From positions 166,979 through 230,978 of the forward strand of contig DASUHB010000033.1 in NCBI GenBank assembly GCA_036273715.1: 64,000 nt of DNA, in the 5' to 3' direction. The notes beneath the pieces were generated by a model. That model searched no databases. It was not told where the DNA came from and saw only the letters and a program-made list of their open reading frames with translations. This DNA comes from Gemmatimonadaceae bacterium (GTDB lineage Bacteria > Gemmatimonadota > Gemmatimonadetes > Gemmatimonadales > Gemmatimonadaceae). This document shows, one piece after another, positions 9,342-18,034 of this stretch (within the stretch, counting starts at the first letter, position 1; each line of letters begins with the position of its first letter). The translations under genes were made by a program, and so were the position numbers.

Positions 9342-10045
9342 CGCTCCAGGTCAACATCGTCACCATCTTTCCGGAGTTCTTCGCCGCACCGTTAGGCCTG
9401 AGCATCCCCGCCCGCGCCGCCGCCGCCGGTGCCGCCGCCTACCGCCTCATCGACCTCCGCGACTTCACCCACGATCGCCACCGCACCGTCGACGACTACC
9501 CCTTCGGCGGCGGACCCGGCATGGTCATGAAACCGGAGCCGTTCTTCGAGGCCGTCGAATCGCTCGACGCCACCGGACCCGTCGTCCTCGTCTCCGCCCG
9601 CGGCCGCGCCTTCACGCACGCCGATGCCGTACGCTACGCCGCCGGCGACACCCTCACGATCCTCTGCGGCCACTACAAGGACGTCGACCAACGCGTCGCC
9701 GACCATCTCGCCACCGAAGAAATCTCCATCGGCGACTACGTCCTGAGCGGCGGTGAGCCCGCCGCCCTCGTCATCGTCGATGCAACCGTCCGACTCCTCG
9801 AAGGCGCGATGTCGGACATGGACAGCGCACGCACCGACTCCCACTGGACCGGTGGCTTGAGCGCGCCAAGTTACACGCGACCCGCCATCTTTCGCGGCTT
9901 CGCCGTGCCCGACGTCCTCATGTCCGGCGACCATAAGCGCATTGAAGCGTGGCGCCGCCACGCAAGCGAACGCTTGACGCGCGACCGACTCGCCGGCAGC
10001 GAGACCGCCGGAACGCCTCATGCGGATGATCCGCCGCAGCCGTGA
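9338..10045 (+). CDS. trmD: tRNA (guanine-37-N1)-methyltransferase
   Basis: A 235-residue knotted SPOUT enzyme that methylates G37 next to the anticodon and so prevents frameshifting. Diagnostic motifs are the N-terminal FPEFFAAPLGLSI, DYPFGGGPGMVMKPEP, and the SAM-binding knot ISIGDYVLSGGEPAALV. The substrate loop DSHWTGGLSAPSYTRP is also present. Coupled to rimM by the ATGA overlap. In most bacteria rplS follows at once. Here an aldehyde dehydrogenase starts 41 bases later and rplS lies almost 4 kb downstream. Confidence 0.97.
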   Translation: MTLQVNIVTIFPEFFAAPLGLSIPARAAAAGAAAYRLIDLRDFTHDRHRTVDDYPFGGGPGMVMKPEPFFEAVESLDATGPVVLVSARGRAFTHADAVRYAAGDTLTILCGHYKDVDQRVADHLATEEISIGDYVLSGGEPAALVIVDATVRLLEGAMSDMDSARTDSHWTGGLSAPSYTRPAIFRGFAVPDVLMSGDHKRIEAWRRHASERLTRDRLAGSETAGTPHADDPPQP

Positions 10046-10086
10046 GACCCGCTCGCGACCTTTCGACGCACCACCACGCGCCCACC

Positions 10087-11448
10087 ATGAAATCGATCAA
10101 CCCTGCCACCGGACAAACGCTCGACGAGTTCGACGAGCTCACCGACGCCGAGCTCGATGCCTGTCTCGAGCGTGCCGCACGAGCCTTCGAGCACCACCGC
10201 CTGACCAGCTTCGCCGAACGAGCGCGCCGCATGACGCGCGCTGCCGAAATCCTCGAGAGCGAAAAGAATGACCTCGGCGCCGTCATGACGCTCGAGATGG
10301 GCAAACCGCTGCGCAGCGCGGCCGAGGAAGCCGCCAAGTGCGCGTGGGTCTGCCGCCACTATGCCGAGCACGCCCAGGCGCTGCTCGCCGACGAAGACGT
10401 GAAAACCGAGGCGTCACGCAGCTACATCGCCTGTCAACCGTTAGGCGCCGTGCTCGCGGTCATGCCGTGGAATTTTCCGTTCTGGCAGGTGTTCCGCTTT
10501 GCCGCGCCGGCGCTCATGGCCGGCAATGTCGCGGTGCTCAAACATGCCTCCAACGTGCCGCGCTGCGCGCTCGCCATCGCAGACGTGCTGCGCCGCGCCG
10601 GCTTCGACTGCGACGAATTCCAAACGCTGCTCATCGCGTCCTCGCGCGTCGGCGATGTCATCCGTGATCCGCGCATCGCCGCCGTCACGCTCACCGGCAG
10701 CGAGCAGGCGGGCAGTGAAGTCGCCAGCGTCGCCGGAAAGATGATCAAGAAGACGGTGCTCGAATTGGGCGGCAGCGATCCCTTCATCGTGATGCCGTCG
10801 GCCGATCTCGACAAAGCAGCGAAAGTCGCCGTCAAGGCGCGCATGGTGAACAACGGCGAATCCTGCATCGCGGCCAAGCGCTTCATCGTGCATCGGGACA
10901 TCGCCGCCGAATTCGAGCACCGCTTCGTCGCCGGGATGCAAGCGCTCGTGATCGGCGACCCGATGGATCCCAAAACCGACGTCGGTCCGCTCGCGACGCC
11001 GAAAATCCGCGACGATGTCGCGATGCAAGTGGACCGGAGCGTCGCCGCCGGCGCACGCCTAGTCATGGGCGGCAAACGCATTGATGGGCCCGGCAATTAC
11101 TATGCGCCCACCGTGCTGGCCGACATTCCGCGCGACGCGCCTGCGTATCGCGAAGAGGTGTTCGGCCCCGTCGCGTCGCTCTTTCGCGTCGAGAGCGCGC
11201 GCGACGCGATCACGCTCGCCAACGACACCACCTTCGGACTCGGCGCATCCGTCTGGACACGCGACTCCGCCGAGCGCGATGCATTCGTGCGCGACGTGCA
11301 AAGTGGAGCAGTGTTCGTGAATGCTCAGGTCGTTTCGGACCCGCGGCTGCCGTTCGGTGGCGTAAAACGTTCCGGCTACGGGCGCGAGTTATCGCGCGAC
11401 GGCATTCGAGAATTCGTGAATGTGAAGACGATTTTAATCGCAGAGTGA
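10087..11448 (+). CDS. NAD(P)-dependent aldehyde dehydrogenase, succinate-semialdehyde type
   Basis: A 453-residue ALDH-superfamily enzyme that oxidises an aldehyde, most likely succinate semialdehyde to succinate. MPWNFPFWQVFRFAAPALMA, the catalytic glutamate in LELGGSDPF and the nucleophile cysteine in NNGESCIAAKRF are the family signatures, and their wording fits the GabD-like branch that lacks the N-terminal extension. The start is the ATG at 10087 (MKSINPATG); an upstream in-frame GTG would add an unrelated tail. It sits between trmD and a riboswitch-led protease and has its own terminator, so it is probably the last gene of the rpsP transcript. The substrate is inferred. Confidence 0.9.
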   Translation: MKSINPATGQTLDEFDELTDAELDACLERAARAFEHHRLTSFAERARRMTRAAEILESEKNDLGAVMTLEMGKPLRSAAEEAAKCAWVCRHYAEHAQALLADEDVKTEASRSYIACQPLGAVLAVMPWNFPFWQVFRFAAPALMAGNVAVLKHASNVPRCALAIADVLRRAGFDCDEFQTLLIASSRVGDVIRDPRIAAVTLTGSEQAGSEVASVAGKMIKKTVLELGGSDPFIVMPSADLDKAAKVAVKARMVNNGESCIAAKRFIVHRDIAAEFEHRFVAGMQALVIGDPMDPKTDVGPLATPKIRDDVAMQVDRSVAAGARLVMGGKRIDGPGNYYAPTVLADIPRDAPAYREEVFGPVASLFRVESARDAITLANDTTFGLGASVWTRDSAERDAFVRDVQSGAVFVNAQVVSDPRLPFGGVKRSGYGRELSRDGIREFVNVKTILIAE

Positions 11449-11470
11449 ACAAAATCCCCTGCGATGCGGC

Positions 11471-11500
11471 GCTGCTTGACTGACCACACAGTCAAGCAGC
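11471..11500 (+). terminator. Rho-independent terminator after the aldehyde dehydrogenase
   Basis: A perfect 12-bp stem (11471-11482 with 11489-11500) closes a six-base loop, ACCACA, and is followed by GTTTCATTTT. It separates the rpsP-to-dehydrogenase transcript from the riboswitch-led unit. Confidence 0.8.
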
Positions 11501-11667
11501 GTTTCATTTTGTGTGTGATCTAACGCGGGCTCACTCGCGCTCATACCTTGTGTGCCCACGTCGCTTCTTTGGACGTTGCCGCTGGATGACCTCGAACGTC
11601 TTCGGTTCGCACCGCACGCTCGCATTCATTCATCACAACTCGCACGGTTGCTAACGCCTCACCGGCG

Positions 11668-11757
11668 TAGTAACGAGGGCAAAGCCGCCGAAAGGCGGTG
11701 ACGCAAAGCTACGAGGCTAAAGCGAGCTGACGCTCCGCCATGCCAGTCGAGCCGTCG
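11668..11757 (+). promoter_or_regulatory. Cyclic-di-GMP class I (GEMM) riboswitch upstream of the S8 protease gene
   Basis: The stretch shows the GEMM-I layout. AGGGCAAA leads into a hairpin capped by a GAAA tetraloop (stem GCCGCC/GGCGGT, 11684-11699). The hallmark core GACGCAAAGC follows, continuing to CTACGAGGCTA (11700-11719). A second hairpin AGCG/CGCT (11721-11734) and a closing strand GCCAGTCGAGCCG complete the aptamer. The base matching the ligand-selective position (G20 of the Vibrio Vc2 aptamer) reads G by my alignment, which favours cyclic-di-GMP over cGAMP. The protease ATG is 30 bases beyond the aptamer. No clear intrinsic terminator lies between them, so control of translation initiation is the simpler model. 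Confidence 0.88.
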
Positions 11758-11786
11758 CGCGGACAACCCAATACGGGAGTCCCACG

Positions 11787-13523
11787 ATGAAACGTCTCCT
11801 CGCCGGCGCCCTGGTGGCCATGTCGCTTGCTGCATGCAGCGACGCCACGGGCCCGGAAGCATCCCCCGCATCCCCCCTCGCCAAGGCGCCTTCGACGCAG
11901 CCGGACGTCCGCGCCGATCACTACATCGTCGTCTACCGCGACAATGTCACTCGCACACCGACGGCTGCGAGCCGCATGATCACGAGCGGTCGCATAAGCG
12001 TCGAGCACACATACACTGCGGCGCTCAACGGCTTCGCGGCCAAGCTCGACTCGGGCCAGGTCGCTGCACTGCGCTCGGATCCCGATGTCGCCATCGTCGA
12101 GCCGGACATCATCGTGCACGCGTTTGGCACCGAGTCCAGTCCCGATTGGGGACTCGATCGCCTCGACCAGCGCTCGCTCCCGTTGAGCAATACGTATTCG
12201 TACGGCAGCACCGGTGCAGGCGTGAACGCGTACATCCTCGACACCGGCATTCGCTACTCGCACACGGATTTGGGCGGCCGCGCGCATTTCGCCTACGACG
12301 CGTTCGGCGGCAACGGCTCCGATTGCTTTGGTCACGGCACGCACGTCTCGGGCACGGTCGGCGGCATCAAGTACGGCGTGGCCAAGGATGTCACCCTCTG
12401 GTCGGTTCGCGTGCTGCAGTGTGATGGGAGCGCGCCGCTCTCCAACATCATTGCCGGCATCGATTGGGTGACGGCGCACCACAGGAGCCCGGCCGTCGCC
12501 AACATGAGCCTCGGCGCCACTCTGGCACCCGCGCTCGACTCGGCCGTGGCCAAGTCAATTGAATCCGGCGTCACGTACGTCGTCGCTGCCGGCAACTACA
12601 CCGAGAATGCCTGCCAGATCTATCCGGCGAACCTGCCCACCGCGATCGATGTCGCGGCGTCCGACAATACGGATCACAGGTGGGCGTATTCGGACTACGG
12701 GTCGTGTGTGTCCCTGTTCGCGCCCGGTGTCAACATCACGTCCGATGACTATTTGAGCGACATCGCGACGGTAACGTGGTCGGGCACGTCGATGGCGTCG
12801 CCGCACGTGGCGGGAATCGCGGCGTTGTACCTGGGCGCGCACCCCACGGCGACGCCGGCGCAGGTGAAGCAGGCGATTCTGGCCAACGCGACGTCGGGAC
12901 ACATCCTCAACCTGAGCGGCTCGCCTAACTTGCTCGCCTACAGCGCGTTCGTCGGCGGCACGTCCTCGCCCACCGCCGCGCCGGCGCCGAGCTCGTCCTT
13001 CACCGCGGCATTCTCGGCGACGTGCGGCACCACCAACAGCTGCGGCTTCGACGCGAGCGCGTCGAGCCTGCCTAACGGAGCGTCGTCGTACAACTGGTGG
13101 TTCGGCGACGGCAAGGCCGCCGGGTCGACGAGCCCGACGATCACGCACCCCTACGCGAAGGCGGGCACCTATTCGGTGAAGCTCTTGATCGACGACAAGA
13201 GCGGCAACAAGACGACCATCACGAAGAGCATTACGGTCGGCGCCACCGCCCAGTCGTCGCCCACGACGACGTCGTCGACCTATGTGAAGCCCGTGATCGA
13301 CGTCTCGTGCAGCACGGTGTATTGCGCCTTCAACGGCATCGATTCGAGCGTTCCGGACGGCGTGTCGTCGTACAGCTGGGCGTTCGGCGACGGCCGCACC
13401 GGCTCGGGTCTCAAACTGCAACACGAGTACTCGAAGTCCGGCACCTACACTGTGCAGCTCACCATCGTAGACAAGCTGGGCCACAAAGGCACCACGACCC
13501 GGTCGGTCACGGTTAAAGCCTAA
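11787..13523 (+). CDS. Subtilisin-like (S8) serine peptidase lipoprotein with two C-terminal PKD domains
   Basis: A 578-residue exported protease of the proteinase K/thermitase type. The signal ends in a lipobox LAAC (Cys17). Residues 44-112 are an I9 inhibitor propeptide (DHYIVVYRDN to VAIVEPDIIV). The catalytic triad is D152 (AYILDTGI), H183 (FGHGTHVSG) and S335 (WSGTSMASPHVAG), with N270 at the oxyanion hole. Two PKD-like beta domains follow at about 403-488 and 500-578, each with a WxFGDG motif, and they may bind polysaccharide or protein surfaces. It stands alone behind a cyclic-di-GMP riboswitch and ahead of a strong terminator. That places a secreted protease under second-messenger control, plausibly for biofilm or surface-protein remodelling. 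Confidence 0.95.
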   Translation: MKRLLAGALVAMSLAACSDATGPEASPASPLAKAPSTQPDVRADHYIVVYRDNVTRTPTAASRMITSGRISVEHTYTAALNGFAAKLDSGQVAALRSDPDVAIVEPDIIVHAFGTESSPDWGLDRLDQRSLPLSNTYSYGSTGAGVNAYILDTGIRYSHTDLGGRAHFAYDAFGGNGSDCFGHGTHVSGTVGGIKYGVAKDVTLWSVRVLQCDGSAPLSNIIAGIDWVTAHHRSPAVANMSLGATLAPALDSAVAKSIESGVTYVVAAGNYTENACQIYPANLPTAIDVAASDNTDHRWAYSDYGSCVSLFAPGVNITSDDYLSDIATVTWSGTSMASPHVAGIAALYLGAHPTATPAQVKQAILANATSGHILNLSGSPNLLAYSAFVGGTSSPTAAPAPSSSFTAAFSATCGTTNSCGFDASASSLPNGASSYNWWFGDGKAAGSTSPTITHPYAKAGTYSVKLLIDDKSGNKTTITKSITVGATAQSSPTTTSSTYVKPVIDVSCSTVYCAFNGIDSSVPDGVSSYSWAFGDGRTGSGLKLQHEYSKSGTYTVQLTIVDKLGHKGTTTRSVTVKA

Positions 13524-13552
13524 CGGTAGCCGCCGGCGGTGGAGCCCGGATC

Positions 13553-13582
13553 GAAAGAGGCGTCCCAAGGGACGCCTCTTTC
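13553..13582 (+). terminator. Rho-independent terminator after the S8 protease gene
   Basis: A 14-base inverted repeat (13553-13566 with 13569-13582), with GGCGTCCC pairing to GGGACGCC at its centre, ends in CTCTTTCCC. It follows the protease stop by 30 bases. Confidence 0.75.
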
Positions 13583-13647
13583 CCGTTCCGGCCGTGGTCG
13601 ACGCAGCATCGATGGGATGCCGCTCCTTCATGGCTTGCATCTACGTG

Positions 13648-13759
13648 CATGAAGACGCGGACACAGCAGGACACAACGGACAAAGCACTGACAAAAAATC
13701 AACGCCTTGGTGTTGCTCGTGTCGTATCCGTTGCGTCCTGCTTGGTCCGCGTCTTCATG
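13648..13759. repeat. Long imperfect inverted repeat (41-nt arms, 30-nt loop) of unknown nature
   Basis: The arm 13648-13688 is the reverse complement of 13719-13759 with roughly six or seven mismatches over 41 positions. The outer 15 bases (CATGAAGACGCGGAC) match perfectly. The loop (13689-13718) contains an A6 run. The whole could fold into a hairpin over 40 bp long. It lies in the gap 13583-13971 between the protease terminator and rplS, where no convincing gene is present. It could be a miniature palindromic element or a structured RNA. Confidence 0.7.
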
Positions 13760-13971
13760 AGCGTAGCACTTTGCCCGACCGGCCTGCCTCACGATCCACC
13801 TTCTATTGTTCGTTTATAAGTTCGTTCGATTTTTCCTCCCGGCCACGCTTCCGGGAAATGCCGGCGGAGCAGCCGTCGGTGCTGGTCGCGCTAGCGTCGA
13901 ACTCGGGCATCGGTTAAGTTCATCAGTCTGTAGAAGCGACCCCCGGGCACGACCCCAGCCCCGAGCGATAT

Positions 13972-14340
13972 ATGCACGCGTTCATCGAAACCCAAAAAGA
14001 ATTCATGCGCTCCGACATCCCCCCGTTTCGTCCTGGGGATACGCTGCGCGTTGCTGTTCGCGTGAAAGAAGGCGACAAGGAACGGCTGCAGGCCTTTGAA
14101 GGCATCTGCATTGCCCGCCGCGGGAGCGGCGTCAGCGAAACGTTCGTCATGCGCAAGGTCTCCAACGGCGTCGGCGTCGAGCGCATCTTCCCCGTGCACA
14201 GCCCGATGATCGGCACCGTCACCGTCGTCCGCCGTGGACGCGTGCGTCGCGCCAAGCTTTACTACCTGCGCAACGCAAGCGGCAAGCAAGGCCGCATCCG
14301 CGAGCGGAAGACGCACCTCGGGCAAGCCGCCGAGGAGTAA
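13972..14340 (+). CDS. rplS: 50S ribosomal protein L19
   Basis: A 122-residue large-subunit protein at the 30S-50S interface. The signatures are [37 protein letters not shown] across residues 17-50, then [14 protein letters not shown] and the RAKLYYLRN end. It is detached from trmD, its usual neighbour, and instead leads a small unit with rnhB (five bases apart) and an SDR gene. Some of the preceding gap may hold its promoter, but I could not pick one with confidence. Confidence 0.97.
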   Translation: MHAFIETQKEFMRSDIPPFRPGDTLRVAVRVKEGDKERLQAFEGICIARRGSGVSETFVMRKVSNGVGVERIFPVHSPMIGTVTVVRRGRVRRAKLYYLRNASGKQGRIRERKTHLGQAAEE

Positions 14341-14345
14341 CACCC

Positions 14346-15107
14346 ATGGGCGGACGGCGCGGCGCGGACTCGCCTCGGCGCGCCGGCGTACACCGCCTAC
14401 GCTGGACCACCATCGAACGGGACCTGCGCCGCCAAGGCGCGTCGTTGATTGCCGGCGTCGATGAAGTCGGGCGCGGCTGCCTCGCCGGCCCCGTGGTCGC
14501 CTGTGCCGTCATCATGCCGCCCGAGGCGCGCGCGCTGCCCGGCGTCGACGACTCCAAGATGCTCCCCGCGGCCCGACGCCGCATCCTCGCCGCCCGCATC
14601 GCCGAGCGCGCCGTGTCGTTTGCGTTAGGCGCCGCGTCGGTGCTCGAGATCGAGCGCTTCAACATCTACCACGCGTCCGCGCTCGCCATGCGCCGCGCCC
14701 TCCGCCGCCTCCGCGCCGCGCCCGACCGCATCCTCGTCGACGGCCGCCCGATTCGATCGTTAGGCATCGAGCACACCGCCATCGTCGACGGCGACGATAA
14801 GTGCTACAGCATCGCGTGCGCGTCGATCATCGCCAAGGTGACCCGCGACCGCTTGATGACGTACCTCGCAAAGCGCCACCCCGCCTATAGCTGGGAACGG
14901 AACTGCGGGTACGCCACGCCCATCCACATTCAAGCGCTCCGCGACACCGGCTCCAGCCGGCACCACCGCAAAGCGTTCGTCGACACCGCGCTCTACGGGC
15001 CCCCGCAGCTCGAGCTGTCGCTCGATGATGCAAACGTCCCGGACAGCGTTGCCACGCTCATCGCCGACACGTTTCAAACCCTGCCGCCCGAGCAACCCAC
15101 CCTGTGA
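14346..15107 (+). CDS. rnhB: Ribonuclease HII
   Basis: A 253-residue endonuclease that removes ribonucleotides from DNA and RNA-DNA hybrids. The active-site carboxylates are visible: D39 and E40 in GVDEVGRGCLAGPVVA, D132 in ILVDGRPI, and probably D150 in VDGDDKCY, followed by the ACASIIAKVTRD helix. An N-terminal extension of about 30 basic residues precedes the fold. It follows rplS by five bases, an arrangement common in bacteria. Its TGA overlaps the GTG start of the SDR gene by four bases. Confidence 0.96.
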   Translation: MGGRRGADSPRRAGVHRLRWTTIERDLRRQGASLIAGVDEVGRGCLAGPVVACAVIMPPEARALPGVDDSKMLPAARRRILAARIAERAVSFALGAASVLEIERFNIYHASALAMRRALRRLRAAPDRILVDGRPIRSLGIEHTAIVDGDDKCYSIACASIIAKVTRDRLMTYLAKRHPAYSWERNCGYATPIHIQALRDTGSSRHHRKAFVDTALYGPPQLELSLDDANVPDSVATLIADTFQTLPPEQPTL

Positions 15108-15940
15108 CGACACCGCAGCCGCCGGTTCCGGTCTTCCGACCCGGGCTCTTCGACGGCCAAATCGCGCTCGTCACGGGTGGCGGCACCGGCATCGGATTCG
15201 GCGTTGCCCAACTGCTCGCCGAGCTCGGCGCGACGGTCGTGCTCGCCAGCCGCAACCAGGCGCATCTCGATCCCGCCGTCGAACAGCTGCGCTCCGTTGG
15301 GCGGAAGGCAGCGTCGTTGGTCCTCGATGTCCGCGATGCCGATGGCGTCAAAGCCGCCGTTCGCTCGGTCGCCGACGCGCACGGCCGAATCGATGTGCTC
15401 GTCAACAACGCGGCGGGAAATTTCTACGTCCCGTCGGAATCGATGAGCGCCAACGCCTGGCGCTCGGTGCTCGAAATCGACCTCTCCGGCACGTTCTTCT
15501 GCTCGCAAGCAGTGATGCCGGTAATGCGCGATCGGGGCGGCGGGCGCATCGTCAACATCTCCATGACGCTGCACTACCGCGGATGGCCGCTCATGGCGCA
15601 CGCGACGGCGGCAAAAGCCGGGATCGACGCACTCACCCGCACGCTGGCGCTCGAATGGGCTCGCCACGGCATTCGTGTGAATGCCGTCGCGCCTGGACCG
15701 ATCCCTACCGAGGGCGTGAAAAAAGCGTTCGCGGCGCTGCCCGGCCAACCACAGGACGTGTTTTCCGCCGAGCGCGCCATGGACGACTACGCGCGACGAG
15801 CGATTCCTCTCGCGCGCATGGGTTCACCGCGCGACATCGCGAACATGGTCGCCTTTCTTGCATCGCCGGCCGGCGACTGGATCACCGGCGCCATCATGGT
15901 GGTCGACGGCGGTGAATGGTTGCGGAAGAGTCCGAATTGA
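15104..15940 (+). CDS. SDR-family oxidoreductase of the 2,4-dienoyl-CoA reductase type
   Basis: A 278-residue short-chain dehydrogenase/reductase. The cofactor site is VTGGGTGIGFGVA, with NNAAG on beta-4. The usual catalytic Tyr-x-x-x-Lys is replaced by H-A-T-A-A-K-A in the stretch RGWPLMAHATAAKAGIDA. This tyrosine-less arrangement, followed by LEWARHGIRVNAVAPGPI, is what I recall for NADPH-dependent 2,4-dienoyl-CoA reductases (DECR/PECR-like) of unsaturated fatty-acid oxidation. The missing tyrosine is therefore expected rather than a sign of decay. The start is a GTG overlapping the rnhB stop. The pathway assignment is by family only; no other beta-oxidation gene is nearby. Confidence 0.87.
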   Translation: MTTPQPPVPVFRPGLFDGQIALVTGGGTGIGFGVAQLLAELGATVVLASRNQAHLDPAVEQLRSVGRKAASLVLDVRDADGVKAAVRSVADAHGRIDVLVNNAAGNFYVPSESMSANAWRSVLEIDLSGTFFCSQAVMPVMRDRGGGRIVNISMTLHYRGWPLMAHATAAKAGIDALTRTLALEWARHGIRVNAVAPGPIPTEGVKKAFAALPGQPQDVFSAERAMDDYARRAIPLARMGSPRDIANMVAFLASPAGDWITGAIMVVDGGEWLRKSPN

Positions 15941-16095
15941 AGGATTCTCATGCTGGATGCAGCAATGTCGCCCTACGGAGCGAGTTTTTTTCGCCTGAGT
16001 GACTCACGTCACACGCGTTTTGCGGGGCACATTTTTAGCATGATCGCAACGTGTCCCAGTAGACCTCACTCGAGTGGAACAACCCGGAGCAACCC

Positions 16096-16740
16096 ATGAA
16101 ACACCAGCTCAAGACCATCGCGGTAGTTGCGCTTGTCGCACCAGTGATGGCTGCCTGTGCCTCCAAGGGCTTCGTCAGACAGAATCTGGCGTCAGGCCTC
16201 GCGGCGCAGAAGGCGTACACTGACTCGTCGGTCTCGAATGAGCGCACGGCGCGCATGGCCGCCGACAGCTCACTCTCCAATGACGTGGCCTCGTTGCGCA
16301 AGGATCTCGACAGCCTTCGCACCGAATTCGGCGCGAAGATCACCGCGCTCGAGAGCGGGCTCCAGTTCGCACTGCCTGTGCACTTCGCCTTCGACGACGC
16401 CACCGTTCGTGACGAAGATCACGACGCGCTCGATCGCTTCGCGAAGATCGCGCAGAAGTATTATCCCGGCTCGACCATCACGGTCGAAGGCTTTGCCGAT
16501 CCGGCCGGCTCGCAGCGCTACAACGTGAAGCTCTCCGAGCGTCGCGCTGAGGCGGTCAAGGCGTATCTGGCGTCGCAGGGACTGACGGACCAGGTCAACA
16601 CGGTCGGCTACGGCAAGACGCGCCTCGTGGTGCCGGGCGCCGAAAAGGATGCACCGGGAGCGGAGAAGAATCGCCGCGTCGTGTTCGTCATCGAGAGCAA
16701 GGGCGACTCGACCGCGACCACCGCGTCCACCATGCAGTGA
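16096..16740 (+). CDS. OmpA-family peptidoglycan-binding lipoprotein
   Basis: A 214-residue lipoprotein (lipobox MAAC, Cys21). A coiled linker of about 70 residues is rich in Asp, Ser and Ala. The OmpA C-terminal domain then runs from about 95 to 205, with the peptidoglycan-binding core ITVEGFADPAGSQRYN, LSERRAEAVKAYL and the final NRRVVFVI. It resembles Pal-like proteins that tether the outer membrane to the wall. A CGGAG ribosome-binding site lies about ten bases before the ATG. It is monocistronic, with a terminator hairpin shared with the opposing gene. Confidence 0.9.
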   Translation: MKHQLKTIAVVALVAPVMAACASKGFVRQNLASGLAAQKAYTDSSVSNERTARMAADSSLSNDVASLRKDLDSLRTEFGAKITALESGLQFALPVHFAFDDATVRDEDHDALDRFAKIAQKYYPGSTITVEGFADPAGSQRYNVKLSERRAEAVKAYLASQGLTDQVNTVGYGKTRLVVPGAEKDAPGAEKNRRVVFVIESKGDSTATTASTMQ

Positions 16741-16773
16741 GCTGACATAGCAAAACGAAAACTGGTGATGCGG

Positions 16774-16803
16774 GAACGGCGCGTCCTTCGGGGCGCGCCG
16801 TTC
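16774..16803. terminator. Bidirectional terminator hairpin
   Basis: A ten-base perfect stem (GAACGGCGCG, 16774-16783, with 16794-16803) lies between two convergent genes. Each side has only a short T or A run. Confidence 0.65.
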
Positions 16804-16817
16804 TTGCATCGCGACCA

Positions 16818-17831
16818 CTACGTCGCGCTCCCTTCGGCGCCGTCCGCCGGCGCCCCCGCACCGGCCGCCTTTCGCTTCCGCGCCGAGAGCACCAGATCCG
16901 GCGCCAACGCCGCGCCTAACACAGTCACCGGACCGTTCTGCACGACTTGCAACAGCAACGCGACGCCCACAGCGGCATCCTTGGACAGCCCCATCGCCTG
17001 GGCAGTGGCCGCATACACGAATTGAAAGAAGCCGACGTTGCCTGGCGTCGCACGCGCCAGAAATCCGACGTTCACCAACAGCATCGCGGTGATGCTCCCG
17101 GCAATCGAAATGGGAAAGTGCGCCGCAACCGCCGTCAGATGATATGACGCGATCTGCGTCCCCCAGTTCACCAACGTGAGCACGAGCGCCGCCCCCATGC
17201 GCCGCAGCGTGACGATGTGCGCAAGACGCTCGATGAATCGCTCGAAGCCCGCACGCATCCGCGCGACCGTCCCCGTGATTTCTTGACCCGCCGGAGGCGG
17301 ATGCGGCGCGTGCGCAAGCAACGCAATCAGCACGACGACGATCGCGCCGAGCACCCCGACGGCTTCGGGTCGCCACCGCGCAACGCTCTCCGGCAGCGGC
17401 AGCAGAAACGCCGCGCCGATGAGCACGAGCACGTAGCCGATGAAATCGAAAAGCCGTTCGAGCGCCAGCGCCGCCACCACGCCCGTCCCCGACGCCGCCG
17501 AGCTGCGCGTCACCAGCACCGCGCGCGCCGCTTCGCCGCTGTTCGCAATGAGCAGATTGTTGATCCCCGCGCCTGCCGCCGTCGCACGCATCGCCAGGCC
17601 CAACGACGGCGCGCCCACCGGCCTCAGGAATATCCACCACACCACTGCTTTGGCAGCCACCGTGGCGAGGTTCGCAAGCGCAGCCAGGAACAGCAGCCAC
17701 GGCGACGCCGAGCGGATCGCGCGCCACGATGCATCCCAATGGACCGTTCGCGCGTAATACACGACGAGCGCCACCATGCCCAACGTCAGGGCACCGTGCA
17801 GCCATCGGTTCTTGCTCAGTCGACCGGCCAT
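16818..17831 (-). CDS. UPF0104 / LPG-synthase-TM-like integral membrane protein
   Basis: A 337-residue inner-membrane protein with about eight predicted hydrophobic helices and small charged loops. The segment AGAGINNLLIANSGEAARAVL, with the ALERLFDFIGY helix after it, is characteristic of the flippase-like family that forms the membrane half of lysylphosphatidylglycerol synthases and of AglD-like proteins. There is no cytosolic lysyl-transfer domain. It may move or present a lipid-linked substrate, but the substrate is unknown. A VirJ/AcvB-like gene, a family reported to act on lysylphosphatidylglycerol, is present at 51.8 kb, far outside any shared operon. Confidence 0.8.
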   Translation of the reverse strand: MAGRLSKNRWLHGALTLGMVALVVYYARTVHWDASWRAIRSASPWLLFLAALANLATVAAKAVVWWIFLRPVGAPSLGLAMRATAAGAGINNLLIANSGEAARAVLVTRSSAASGTGVVAALALERLFDFIGYVLVLIGAAFLLPLPESVARWRPEAVGVLGAIVVVLIALLAHAPHPPPAGQEITGTVARMRAGFERFIERLAHIVTLRRMGAALVLTLVNWGTQIASYHLTAVAAHFPISIAGSITAMLLVNVGFLARATPGNVGFFQFVYAATAQAMGLSKDAAVGVALLLQVVQNGPVTVLGAALAPDLVLSARKRKAAGAGAPADGAEGSAT

Positions 17832-18034
17832 GACATCCGAGAACGCGTGAGGAAAGAGAGCGCTGAACGCTAGCAGAACATCGCCGCATTGTCATTCGTT
17901 TGCCGGCAGTTTGTCGACCCGCTCGGTCCACGTTTGGCCAGCTCCCACCCAACATCGCCGGATCGACCCGGGTACTAGATGTCGCTCACGGGACGTTCGA
18001 CGCCGCCCCCCAACTGGATAGCTGACCCATCGTA

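Noticed and set aside
13594..13917. Open frame of about 107 codons between the protease terminator and rplS
   Set aside because: It spans the long inverted repeat, has an erratic composition with many Cys and Arg, no ribosome-binding site and no recognisable motif.
16270..17955. Long minus-strand frame (561 codons) covering the OmpA and membrane-protein genes
   Set aside because: A shadow frame, since the same region carries clear OmpA and UPF0104 proteins in other frames.
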